Shown piece after piece: positions 12,401 to 25,373 of a DNA stretch of 64,000 bases. Numbering within the stretch: the first letter of the stretch is position 1; every line of letters begins with the position of its first letter. Source of the stretch: Cucumis sativus (taxonomy: Eukaryota > Streptophyta > Magnoliopsida > Cucurbitales > Cucurbitaceae). The notes beneath the pieces were generated by a model. The model saw only the letters and a list, made by a program, of their open reading frames with translations. It had not been told where the DNA came from and searched no databases. The translations under genes and the position numbers were made by a program. The stretch is taken from contig NC_026661.2 in the NCBI RefSeq assembly GCF_000004075.3, positions 20,922,307 to 20,986,306 of the forward strand, read 5' to 3'.

Positions 12401-15400
12401 ACAACATAAATTGTTTTGCAGGAAAGCATATGCGCAGATGCAGCATCTTTTGATTTAACTTCTTGGCTTCTGACAGCTTGTATTTCTGAAGCCAAAAACT
12501 GTATTGATCTTTCTATAAAGAGAAGAGATGAATCAAATGACAAGTCAGGGAATCCAGATAATTTTGCTATACTTCGAGGTAACTTTCATTAGTAAGTGGC
12601 AGTGATTTATATTATTGAAGTGTTATTTATTTTTATTTACATGTCTTGGGATTTTTTAAAGCTTTCTATTTCAATTGTAGAATAATTTTCACGTTGACAG
12701 TTGTTGTGACATCAATCCAAGTTGTTTAATATGGCATAATCATGCTTTTGAACTTCACTTCTCATATGATATAGTTGTTGATGAGAGATTCTTATATTGA
12801 ACTTAGTGGCTTTTCCATTGAATGCCTAAAACCGGTTAATTTTGAAATCATGCAGCACTTCTCCTGAAGCTTGAGAAGGGAATATCCGATATCCCTATTC
12901 ATTCCAAGGAATTAGGATTTACTAAGCCTGGACCTTACATCTACGAACTACTGGCAGAACTCAATATCACACACGAATCTGCTTCTAAGCTTAAAGGCAT
13001 AATCGAGGAAGCAGCTATACTTCTTGAAGAAGACAAGCAGCAGAAGATCCAGAACACAGGTTGTCGGCTGGAAAACATTACAGATATCCTTGATATCGTT
13101 TTCAGAGAGAAGGACAATGCACATGCTAAATTTTACCAAGTAAGATAGAATTTGCTGATATAGTTTATGATGGCCAAGACTATCCATATGATATAGTTGC
13201 TCCTCCTAGTCAGCTCTTATTTTTACCTCACTATTTTGGCAGCATCTTAGTTTGAACATTTCATTTAGGTTCACGTGCAGGAGAATGAAGCAAGTGCTAT
13301 GGATGGCCTAAAAGGTGTGTCTACTCTACGTTTCTGATGTTTGGAGTGAAATTCATCTATTTATTTTTCTTTTCAGAAAGTTGCTGTGCTCACACATAAC
13401 TTTTTTTTTTTCCTTTTGCTTTTTCATTAACCAACTTAGCTGTAGTTCTCAGCAATAGTGTTAAGAAATAAATAGGACATTGTCTTTCACCATGATAATT
13501 GTAATGACCACGATTAGAAAAGAAAATGAAAACCAGATAGTGATGACTTGCAATCATTTGTTTATTTGCTGATTTGGCAGTCCATTTTGTAAATGCTTGG
13601 CACATGATCTGTCTGAGTAGTAACTCTGTAGGGCAGGCACAAACTGGTGTTTCTGAAGCCATAGGTGGATTACATTCTCTCTCAATTTCTTTAGAAGGTT
13701 GTTGAAAATTTGATGCTGATGTTTACTCAAAAGTCAAAAGTATAATCAGGTGAATTGAATTAATGAACTGATGTATGTTAAGGTGCGGTACTGCCCTGTA
13801 GTTTGGCAAGATAAAATAATCTTGGATCCTTATGGAACCAATTTAAAGAAGAGATAAACAATGGAGTATTCTTGGGCACTCCATATTCTTACCTTTTGAT
13901 ATGCAGCAAACAAGCTAACCTTTTTTCCTCTCTATCCCTTATTCTCCAGTGTGAAAAAAAATGAAAAATCTATCTTATTTTCTCAATTTTAATGTCTTAA
14001 ATAAAAACTACTCTTTACTCCTTGATTCAACCATTCTCTTAGCTCAGTTCCTCGAGCATGTAAATAGCTATCTGGTTCTTGAGAAAGAGAACCTAATCTC
14101 AATTCTTATGGTAGAGAATCAATTGGTCAGTTTCTTTCAACATTCTGATGCATGTATGCCCTCATCAGTAAAATATTCTAGACTATTTAATTTACGTGTT
14201 TCAGTTCTAGCTTATATTATTGCTTGATATCATAAGCAATTGCTACAACCAAAAATGATTTCTTCCTTCATTGGAATTTTGATTGAAGACATTTGTGTCA
14301 TTCTTACATGTTTTTGTTTTATTTTTCAGGCAAGGCATCCAGGACACTTAGCTGGTGGTGTTTTAACCCTGGCATTGCCTTGGAAGCATTTCCCAAAAAG
14401 GAGGTCGGCTCTATTATATTGACATCAGGCACTTTATCTCCCCTTGATTCATTTGCACAGGAATTGAAACTGTTAGTCTCTTCGGTTTAATTCTTTCTTG
14501 CACACGTCAATCATCTAGTACTATTATAAATGTTAATTTAGGGTATTTTGATGGTGCACCCAGAGATTTTCCTATCCGGTTGGAAAACCCTCATGTCATA
14601 TCCTCAAATCAGATATGGGCTGGAGTTGTATCCGTTGGTCCATCAGGTTGTTCTTTCAACTCCTCTTACTGGAATCGTGAGTCTGAAGCATATAAGCTAG
14701 ACCTTGGAAATGCTATTGGTATGTATAAATTTTCTGCTTTTAGAGTTGATGTGAAACATAATACTCCCCCGTCTCACCCCCACTCATAGCGAAGGTATTC
14801 TTAAGATGTTAAAGAAAGTTCAAACCAAACAGGGTTATAAAATAGCTCTGTAAAATTAGAGATAGAAGGCCTTTGAGATAAGACTCCCTATAGAGAGAAT
14901 AAAAAACTATGGTATACTAGCTCCCAGTGTTTCTAGTATACTAGCTTCCGGTGTTTCTCCAGATCACTCCAACAATTGCATAGATAAAACTAATCCACAT
15001 GATTATAGCCCTTGTTTCGAAGGATGACCCTAAAAATGGGCCTGTAGCATAATTTGTTCCTAAAAAGTATGGGCCTCTTGCAAGAAGTTACTCCATTTTG
15101 CAAAGTCAGATTCAATAAAAAGTTGTTCCTCATACACCGTTCTCTAAAATGGAAAAGATTAAGTTGTTCTCATACACTGTTCTCTAAAATGGCAAAGAGT
15201 TCTTTGACATTACCGCATAAGGATCTAGGGACTTGTTAAATTTTATGATCACCATTTAAACGTCGCAAGATTTCTTACTCTATACTACCATGTATGCTTG
15301 TGAGAATGTAGAGGCAGGTGGGAGTTTCACTCAACAATATGATTGTTAATCAGTTGTATTTTTAACTGCAAATGCTAAAATTCATCCTGAAGCTAATTTT

Positions 15401-18400
15401 AGTCAATTGGTACTATGCTGATGTAATTCTTGGGTTCTTGGTCGCAGTCAACTTCGCACGAATTGTTCCTGATGGTTTGCTTGTCTTCTTTCCATCATAT
15501 TATTTTCTAGACCAGTGCATTAGCTGCTGGAAGAATCAGGTATTGCTTACAGAATAAACTATACTATTCTATTTGTTTTCTTTTGATGAAATTTTATGTC
15601 CATAATTTGCAGAGCCTTTCAAGCTCAACGACAATTTGGGAAAGAATTAGCAAGCATAAGAAGCCAGTTATAGAACCTAGGCAGTCTTCATTGTTTCCTT
15701 CATCAATTGAGGTACATAACTTATTGGAATTGTTAAAAAAAACCCGAAAAGGAAAAAAGAAGTAGAAAACCTTCAGTCATCGTGTGGTTTTTTGTATCTG
15801 CACCCATGCTGTGATTCTTGGAATTGCGCAGGACTATATGTTCAAGCTGGAAGACACATCATCCTCTGGTGCAGTATTTTTTGCTGTTTGTCGTGGTAAG
15901 GTATGTCTTACTAAAAGTAAAGTGCCTTGGGATGCCTCAGTACACTATTTATTTCTTTGGTGACAATGGGTAAAATCTTTCTCATTCCTCCGGAGGTTAG
16001 AAACGGGCAGCATTAGGAGCAGCAACAGTATCTTGCAGCTTGCCTAAAAGGTGGATAAATTCATAAGAATTAAAAAAAAAAAATCCATGGGCACCACGCT
16101 CTAAAAATGGTCAAAATTGGGGATAGAAATAAAAACTTTATTGGGATTGATTTACATTCCTTGCCCCAACCTGACTTCCCCACGACCTTGAAATTCTTCA
16201 TAAATTTATTTGGTTAGAAAGAAATAGTCAGATTTGGTAGAATACTGAGAGATCTTTTAAATAGGTTTGCAATGGACTTAAATTCTTTTCCAGATGCATA
16301 TGACTATAGCTGTTTGTGATTTTTCTTAGTTTATGATTATTATTTATTAGAAATTGGAACCTCCTTTTGAAGTTTTTCAGGCATATAATTCTCTAGATTT
16401 GACCACTCTTTCGTTATACTTTCATTCTTTATAATAGGAGAAGTTTTCTTATTTGAAAAAAAAATCAACTATCAAGTATTAAGCAATCCCAATTCACGTG
16501 CAGATAGTTCTCAAGTTATATGGTTTTGAGAATTTGGATGTGTTGAAATGAGGATCAACTGAGATTTACATTTTAAACGTTCAAGAAGATTCTTCAAAGA
16601 GCAGGAGAACGAGGGATTGAATTGTCATGTGCACTGTCACAAGTATAAAATATGTGATATGGTTCTCTTGGTTTCCATAAATTGATAGATGGATATTGGT
16701 TAAAAATACAAGTTTAGTTATGATGTTTGAATATAATCTATAATAAATCACTAATCTATAATAGGTCCTATTGTTCATTGCTTTTACATTATTCGCATTG
16801 GGCTAAGATATGTAGCATACTTCGTGATAATTAATGCACCTAGCTAGTTTAAGATGATTTGTGTTAAATAACAATGCTGCAAAAAGTTAATTATCCCATC
16901 TTCATAGTTCATCAATCATCACGTCTCTACAGGTGAGTGAAGGACTAGATTTTGCTGATCATGCTGGAAGAGCTGTCATCATTACTGGTATGCCTTTTGC
17001 TTCAAGGAATGATCCAAAGGTTTGTTTACCTACTTCCTACCTCATAATCAATGAAATATGTATTAGGTACTTAAGCACCATGGACAACCACACCCCAAAG
17101 CCAGTTATTGTGGTGGGAGAGCCAAGCCACTTAAGTACCACATTGGTGATTCCATTGTAACGAATGAGGGAGAAAGGCATCCCATACCACCTAGGTTCCT
17201 AATTCCTAACAATATGCCAGTCTACTATAGAATTGGAACTCTAGTTCTGGCTGAACTATTAATAGAGTATAGACCAACGATGGTAATTGTCTAATATAAT
17301 TCATCATCTTAGATTCTTCATTGTTTTGTCTGTGAGGTTTCTGTTAACTTCATGTTACTATCAAATTGCCTCCTACTCTGAACTACACATAAATACACGT
17401 ACAAGCTTTCATACCCTAAAATATATGCACGTGAGCTTTGAGTTTCATTTGTTGTTATTGAAGAATATGTACTTTATGCTATTTGGTTGAAGTTTTCTTT
17501 CTTTAGATTTAACATAGCAAGACTAGTGTTCACCTATTCTGTCACTAATTATGTCAGCACAGAAGGTAGTTGGCACTCTTCAGATGACTCTAGATAACTT
17601 GACTGGCGTCCAACTGATATATAAAACTACTTCATGAAATGGATCACGTCAGAAGTTCTCACTAGTTAGTTCCTTTTGTATAGGAAGAAACTTCTTTCAC
17701 CATGTAGTTTTCCCAACTTCCAAGTAAAAGTACTTCCAACTAATAAATAAGTTGGAAATTGCATAAACCTTAGATGCAGGTCGACCTTGCTTTCCCTTTT
17801 CTGTGTTCTTGACTAACTTTCAGATTTGATGTTCTGTGTGATAGGTTCGCTTGAAGCGTGGTTATTTAGATCATCAGTCACAATCACAAAGAGGAAATTG
17901 CCAAGTATTTTAATGCAACTACCGCTGTTGTTTTGTTTTTTGTATTATTTTCATTTTCTTTCTTTCTTTTGGAGGTGATCCTAAAATTTGTGGGTTATTG
18001 ATGCGGTAGATTATGACGGGAGAGGACTGGTATACCCAACAAGCAATGAGAGCTGTCAATCAGGCAGTTGGACGTGTGATTCGTCATCGCCATGACTATG
18101 GAGCCATAATCTTTTGTGATGAGAGGTATTTTTCTTCTAATTTTTATCCCAAATCGACGAGATTAGAGGTACTCTTTTTCTGCATGCCTTTCATTGGTCG
18201 AAATGGTTGGCAATTTGCTTGATTAAATTATTTATTTATTCATTTCATTTTCTGCAAAAGAAAAAATTTCATTGATCATATGGGGAGACCCCAACTGAGG
18301 AGTTGCAGAAAACCTTTCCAACTGGAAAAGAGCATGGTAAAGCTAGAATGGTGAAATATGGGGGAACATTTACACTGTCAACCGTATTAACTATGGCGTC

Positions 18401-21400
18401 AAAAAACCAATAGGGGGGATTTCCTTATCTTAAAAAGTTCTTGTATTTCTTTTATTATAAACGAGTCTTATACCTAGTTGGCAGTTTCTTATCATCAGGA
18501 ATCATAAACATACGTGAATGTCAATACCTATGACTTAGGAACTTGAGATTTTATTTTTTCACTAGATATTTCTTGAACTAGAAGTATATGATTTAATTTA
18601 CTAATTGGAATACTGAAGGTCAGCAGCTAGATGTTTGACATCATCATCACTATTTTTATTGCCGTCTCAATTATTTTTTGACTTTTCTTTCAAATCATTT
18701 GTTAGGTACTAGGATAGTTTAGTATGGTGTTAGTTAAGGGTAATTAGATAGGTTGGTAGTTATTGTAGAAGAGTAATTTCTACATGTTATAAATAAAGAG
18801 AGGGTAAGAGAGTGAGGAGGAGGTTATTCTGTGAAGTTATCTAGTGTTTGAGTGACTACACTCAAGGGGGAGGTTCCAAGTACCTTATGGTTGGGTTTTC
18901 TTGTATGTTCATCTTTATATCTCAATATATGTGTTTCAGATTTTGTTCTTGTTAGGAAGTATCCTAACATCATTAAATGTCATTTTACCTTTTATTCTTT
19001 GGTATACTCTAACGAGTTATTGATTTTACAATTAAACTTTATTTTTGATAGATTTGCCCATTCAAGTCGTCAGTCTCAAATATCTGTTTGGATACAACCT
19101 CATATTAAGGTAGAATTTCTTTTAAGAATTATATTTATTCATGGAACTTCCTTTATAACTCATTTGTTCTAATGCAGTGTTACTCTAAATTTGGCGACGT
19201 TGTTTACACATTGACCCGATTCTTTCGAAATGACGTAAATCGAATATGTCCGAAACCTGAAGGCAAGTGTGCTAGAGTAATTAACCATTAGTTCCAGTTC
19301 AAACTTAAGAGGTGGATTTTATCAATTCCTGGAACAATACTATATTGATCAAATTAAACTTCTTTTACGTGAAATTATGATTAACGTCAATATGGCACCT
19401 CATTTTCTCTACATTTGATTTGTTTGACTTGTGAGTTAATAGGTTTTATTGATGACTTCTATAACATTTTTTATCAGCCATAAATTTTGAGTATATGCAA
19501 GTTTACTATTGTCAAAATGGCTGATTTTGTAGTTTAGAATTTCGATGAACTTTTAGTTGGGGTAAACATTGTTGGCTTCCCTTTATATATAATTTCCCTT
19601 TTTAACATTATGCCTCCCTCGTACACTTTTTCCATTGTATTTCAGATCCTAGTGCAAAGTTCAAGCACGAAGGAGTTGATACTACCAGGTTGAATGATGT
19701 CTCTTCTGCAGGATCTTCCACTTCGGTATCTGGTAATTTTTTAATTTTCATTTTTGTAAATCTGAACAATCACTTGCATTGCGCTCACATGCAAACTCAG
19801 AGAGGTAATTCAAGATTCTCTTTTTGGATAAAAAACATATGGTCGTTTTTCTCGTGGTCTCATGTTTAACTCTAAAATAAAATTTTCAATCTTCTTTTAA
19901 ACTCAAGCTTTGTAATGATATGGTTGCTAACTTTTAATAAAACTCGGAATTTCCATCCTACATCACACTGATGACTTTGGTTTCTATTTTTTCCTTTTGA
20001 GTTGTTTGCAGAAGAGATCTTTATCTATATTTATTTAACTGCAAACAAAAATGTCTGTTTACAGGAGATACTGGAGAAAAAAGATCTAGAAAATCTTTTG
20101 ATGACGTTCATCTGGAAAAACTTATCTGTAAGGCAAGTCCCCCTCTCCCCCGTGTTAATGCTAATTTTGTGATTGGTGAGTCTAATTTTATGGCTGTTTT
20201 CTTGTGATTTTCGCTGCAGAAGCCAGAGGGACGTGATTGTTCAGGGAAGTCTCTGTCTTCCCTATTTAGCATTAAAGAAGCTAGTCATTCCAACTCCTGG
20301 AAAGATGTTCTTCCTGCCAATAGCCCATCTGTTACCTCCTTTAACTCTCTATCTTCCACAGTAAAGAGTTCAAATAATCTATCACATCGAGAAAAAAAAG
20401 TAGTATTGTCGGATAAGAAATCTTCTCAGTATCAGAGTCATGAAGTTGTTGATTTAACTGACTTTTCTGTAATGGATGAACATCCAAAGAAAGGATTGTT
20501 GGTAGGCTGTGCTGCAGAGAAGCGCAAGTTATTCAGCACTGAGCATGCTCCTGCAAACTTTACGAGGAATTCTCTTGGGTCTTCTGGTTCTATACCAACC
20601 GAATCAAATGACCTTTCCTTCAAAATTTGTTCAGTGAAGTCTGAAGCTTCACCATCTGATAGCAGAGTCGTGCAAAAAGATATTGTTCATTCATCATTGC
20701 CGCCCAGTAAGAGTCCCACAACGCAGAAGATGGGTTCAGAGTCTGTCAAACAGAATGAGAAGATTGTCAAATGTGTTACTGTTCAACCTGGGGACGAAGA
20801 AGCTAAAGGATCTGATTTTCTGAGTCAGGTAACTTATAACAACAGAACTCTCTCACCCTTTTATTTATTTATTTTCTCTTCTTCTTCTCCCATGGACAGT
20901 ATCAGGATTCCTCCCCTAGAGCCAAACTAATTTTCAACTCTTCACTGTTTTTTTGTTCATCTTCCGTCCATTTATAATATTCAAACCCTTAACTTACAAG
21001 CTTACTCCAAGGAAACTATCTGACAAACTAACTAATCTATATTGCTAAAAGTTTCTGCTGCCAAGAAATACCTTGTTTTTTAACCGTTGTGTCAATGCTA
21101 CAACTTTTCCCGATCTTCTTGTCGTTTTGGTATTGGGTTTAACTCATCCACAGTTTTCGAACCAACCCACATCAAGGCTCTTTTCTTCTTTTTCAGCTTT
21201 TTGTGTATCAATGTCATGCATCGTCAACTCCTGAACCCACGACCAATCCTCAGATTTGTGTTGAACCGTTTAGGCACTTGAATCTGAACCCTTCAGGAAA
21301 CTGAATCAATTGTTGGGGGCTGTTTTCCCCAAGGGCCCAAAATGTTTAATGCGATCTTTTCTTTTCAATATGCTAACTATTTAGGTTAGAGCATTTTCCT

Positions 21401-22485
21401 GTGTATTATTTATTTATTTATTTAAGTTTTCTTGTTCATTTCTCCAAATCTTTTTCCACTCTGTAGACGCCACCATCCTAAAACAGTATTTCTTCTTATA
21501 AATTTCTGGGATAGGCTTGGACTATTAACTAACGACTTTCCCTTTGGATTTATTCTTTTATCCATCCATAATTATGTCTAGTCCTGTTAAAAGTTATTAT
21601 TTTTTATGATATGATAACCTTTATTTTCCAAGATGTCTTGCAGGTCAGAGAGAAACTCAGTGACAGAGAATACAAGGAATTTGTTGGGTTTATGAAAGCA
21701 CTTAAAACGAAAGCAATGGGTATAACCCACGTTTTGCAGTCCATCGTGAGAATATTTTCAGGACCTGATAGGCTACGTCTTCGTACGGGGTATATATCTC
21801 TATCATCAAGAGCAGTTTCTCTTCTGGCCAGAAGGCTGATTTATTTGATTGTCATATTTTTCTTACTATAGGTACTGCTTCAGAGGGTAGTCGTGGTCAT
21901 AGTCATAGTCAAAGTCAGGATTCTGTTTTCTTCATGTCCATGTCACTTATATGGTCTAAGAGTGATTTTGTTTTACTCTAGATTTTATTTATGCAGATAA
22001 ACTGGCATGACATGTTGCATCAACCAGAACATTTCACTGACGCCAACAGCAAATTTTCCTTTATCTTTAATATTATGCGATTTAGCTTGAAACACAAAAG
22101 TACTTGTGGAAATGCTATATCATGAGAAATTAACTAAATCATATTCTGCCGATCTTGGATCCTCTAGCTGAGTTGGAGGCATATATAGTTTTGCAGGCAT
22201 TTTAAAATCACTTTTTCTTTTTCTGATACCTCGTGGAGTTTGTCTGATGTGTTATTAAAAAAATCTCCGACTCTCTAACTTGGTTATAATTTGATTAGAA
22301 TTATCTTCAATGTCTCTTAATATCACTGAAATAACACATATTCCATGAACCTGACGTTGATTTGTTCATTTCTTTTTTTCTTTTTTAATTTTTCTTTATT
22401 TTTTGCAAATATCAACAGCTTCAAGGATTATATCCCTGCAAAATACCATTTCTTGTACGAGCAGCTTCTTGGGACCAGCACGTGA
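9435..22485 (+). CDS. RTEL1: Regulator of telomere elongation helicase 1 homolog (RTEL1), DEAH iron-sulfur helicase
   Basis: Twenty-three exons join in frame to 1054 residues: 9435-9536, 10691-10947, 11494-11642, 11918-11999, 12124-12271, 12422-12578, 12856-13139, 13269-13314, 14330-14471, 14564-14718, 15448-15539, 15613-15711, 15832-15900, 16933-17019, 17845-17904, 18010-18125, 19052-19109, 19178-19262, 19646-19732, 20065-20132, 20220-20828, 21644-21789, 22419-22485. Walker A is GTGKT at 45-49 and DEAH is at 241-244. Iron-sulfur cysteines are probably C133, C150 or C154, C162 and C198 (CPYY). Helicase motif VI is [10 protein letters not shown] at 661-670. This is the XPD/RTEL1 order for a 5'-3' nuclear helicase that dismantles D-loops and protects telomeres. 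The tail carries VVDLT at 857-861, a SUMO-interacting-motif match. No clear PCNA-binding box was seen. Two introns use GC donors (19263 and 20133). Exon 15, only 20 codons, is the least certain. Confidence 0.93.
15120..15199 (+). repeat. Two-copy tandem repeat in an RTEL1 intron
   Basis: Two adjacent copies of about 40 bases, each with AAGTTGTTC...CATACAC.GTTCTCTAAAATGG, lie in the intron between exons 10 and 11. A second short duplication lies at about 14912-14960 (TATACTAGCTyCC.GTGTTTCT). Both look like local slippage or insertion scars; no coding meaning is seen. Confidence 0.6.
18700..18969. mobile_element. Solo LTR (fossil retroelement) in an RTEL1 intron
   Basis: A 270-base unit begins TGTTAGG and ends CCTAACA, a perfect 7-base terminal inverted repeat with the TG...CA ends of LTRs. 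It is flanked by an identical 5-base direct repeat, TCATT, at 18695-18699 and 18970-18974, as left by LTR-element integration. Inside there is a TATAAATA promoter-like box near 18790. No internal retroelement domain is present, so it is a solo LTR or a very small non-autonomous LTR element. The family is not certain, though the size and layout resemble Ty1-copia LTRs. Intact flanking repeats suggest it is not very old. It sits in the sense strand of the intron between exons 16 and 17. Confidence 0.7.
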
Positions 22486-25373
22486 CATTAACGTAAGTTT
22501 CTTTTTCCTGTGTGCTGTTGACCTCTCTCTACTGAGATTTGAATTATTATACAATATTGATTCATATCATAATAGTTAGCGGGAATTAGCCCCCAGGAGC
22601 ATTGTTAAGATAGATGCCTTTGGCATAGAGGCAATGTCGATGTACATATAAGAAGAAATCCCTTTAATTATTGCTAATTTTATAATTAAAAAAAGGTTAT
22701 TGAAGAGTAAGAAAAGCAAGAAATCCCAAGAAGGATTCGTTGGATAGTTTTTACGACTTTGCTACCATACTTAGTTCACGACCTCTTGTTGGAGTATCTT
22801 ACACAAGATTAGTAGTATTTTGGTTTGATGTCCTGAAGATCGTGTTCAAATTCCATTGTTTCATTTGTAAGTTCTATATGATCATAATAATTGGACTCGC
22901 TGTTCAAGAGAATGTATCACCATAACTACATTGCTATATGCGTCCATTTTTTACTACCTCCTTCAGATTTGGGATTCATAGATTACAAAGAATTAAGTTA
23001 AATAGCTTCTTTACCATGCAGGCAATGCTCACCCATTGCACTAATTTGATATCAGTCGGAACAAATGCAATTCAAATGTCAGCTCCACTCGGCCCTTGTA
23101 TAGAAAAAGAGTTCGTATTCTTTATGTTGCAGTAAAATCCTGGCTGTTGAATTGCTGAAGCACTCAGCGTCAGAGTTTCGATGCTTGAAGAACGTGCAAC
23201 TAAGCACAGGGCTCGTGGAATCGTCTGTAATATAGCATAGGGTAGTTGAAACTGAATGGCTTGCTAAAATGCCCACCATTGATGACTTTGAAGCAAAATT
23301 AATGATAAAGATGGGTAGGAATATGAAGGAAGTCTCAAGTAGTGACCACTACCAATTGCCGGTATGTTCGTCATAATATAGTTTCATCTTTTTTTTCTTT
23401 TTTCTTGTTTTTTGTTGTTACTATTTTACTTTTTTAGTACTAAACCTCAGAGGAATTAAGATATAGTTCCATCTAGTGATTAAGATGAATTCCATCTTGT
23501 AACCTTGTCGTAATATTACTATTTATTGGTGTCTCTCATCACGATAATCATCATGTCGTTCACAAGATGATCAGGACATCGACAAAGATGAACAGTTTTT
23601 TTTCTTTCTCTTTTTTATTTATCAAAGCCTCCCGGGGGATTTCGCCAACAATAATAGTATATTTTTAGATGAATCCATAAATTTGGTTCCTAGCTTATTT
23701 TAGTATGCTGTTGATAAATTTCTTTAACTCTTGAGATTGTATTATATTTTATAATAATTGTTATTAACCTCATCAGTAATTATTATGCTCATTTTCTTTT
23801 AATAATTTCTCTCTTATTGATTTGATATTGTTGCAACTTCTAGCGTTCAATTATAGTTTTAGATTGTAAAAGTCAAATTTTTAGAGTTAATTAGTTTTTC
23901 ATGACATTGTCTCAATATATGATATTTATTTTTCTAAAAATTAATTTTTTTACTTTCATTTTTCATTATGTTTGCAGTAATTTTTTTCTTTTAAAAGGCA
24001 AGTTATTGTTGACTTATTGTTTAAGATGCTTCAATACACGTTCACTTTTATAACGTTGATAGTTAAAAATTATGCAAGAAGATAATTTCAATACATTTAA
24101 GTATTTAAATATAGAGATTAAATAGGAACTAGAAATACCAAATTTATAATTAAAGTCACACACTATACTCGGTTAAATGAACTAAATATTATTTTCCTTT
24201 TGTCTCTATATTCAAATGTTCACTCAAATGAATTATTTTGTTTCAGTCTTTATACTCATGTTTAGATTTAAATTCATATTCATATACTCTAATGTTTAAA
24301 TTTATTCTCTACATTTCCAACATATCTTAAAATTATTTCTTAACGATAAATTTATAATTAACTTTTTCTAAAACGGGTCTTCATGAGTTATACAACAATT
24401 TCTTTTTCAAGTGAAAATTACCTATTATTATTTAAATAAATTTGATTAAAAAATAACACAATTTATAAAATATTTATCCTTTAATATTTTTTTTTATCTA
24501 TTAGTAGTTTTTTTATACGGAGCATAAATAGTTTGTTGTTGTATTATTATTTTCTTTATAAAAATACCCTTCAAATTATATATCATCTACCCTTTTAAAT
24601 AATTATTTGGCATAAAAGTTCAATGGTAAATAAAGGTAAATTTTAGGATTTTTTAAAAAGAATTGACAAACTATTTAACTTCTATTTAAAAACAATTTTA
24701 AGTGTAAATATTTTATCAAAATGTTTTATTTTTCTATAAGTTTCCTAAATTTAACTAATATAATATATATTGTAACACTCCTCCTTGACGAATGAAATTT
24801 AATAATTAACGATAAGAAACAAGTTAAAAGTTGGAACGAACACAAGCGTAGGACGTTAGAAGATCATAAAGAAGCGAATCACTAATTTTAAGATTTATAA
24901 CAAATAAATTGAATTTCAACGTCAATAAAAAATTGGTATTCTAATTTGGAACTATTTTTTTATTATTATTAATAATATATTGAATTTTGGTAGATAGTTT
25001 TAGAGGGAGAAAAAGGAGGGAAAGCTGAAAACTGCGACAGTTAGAGAGAGTGTAAGTCTCCGACTCCGTTTATTATACTTTGTTTTTGGGGAATCATATT
25101 CTTAGTTTGTTTCATTTGGAACATTCAACACATTCAAACCCAAAAACCAAAGCCCGCTTCTGCGATTCCCAGTTTGAATTTACTTCACAAAATGTAGAAA
25201 TTACAATTACATTTCTTGTTCTTAATTACTATCTCCTTCCTTCCTTTTCAATCACAGATTTCTTCTTCTAAAATCCTTCATTTCATTTCTCTCTGTGTGT
25301 TCAAATTCAAATTCAAATTTCATTCTTATTCTCTTTTTCATGAAATCTTTTATTTGATTTCATTCTCCCAATT
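22486..25373. other. Intergenic region after RTEL1
   Basis: The first 100-200 bases should be the RTEL1 3' UTR. Around 22980-23360 the base composition is more coding-like, including a frame starting MPTIDDFEAKLMIKMGRNMK near 23271 that ends at a donor-like GTATGT. I do not recognise it; it may be an alternative 3' exon or a gene relic. From 23400 to 25000 the DNA is very AT-rich with no gene seen. A TGTAACACTCC block near 24771 looks like an LTR start, but no partner end was found. Confidence 0.5.

Noticed and set aside
20133-20188. GT donor (GTGAGTC) near 20175 for RTEL1 exon 20
   Set aside because: It is a strong donor by itself, but joining from it to 20220 gives a frame that stops within a few codons; the GC donor at 20133 keeps the frame.
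24771-24910. TGTAACACTCC start resembling an LTR beginning
   Set aside because: No matching end, target duplication, primer-binding site or coding part was found nearby; too little to call an element.
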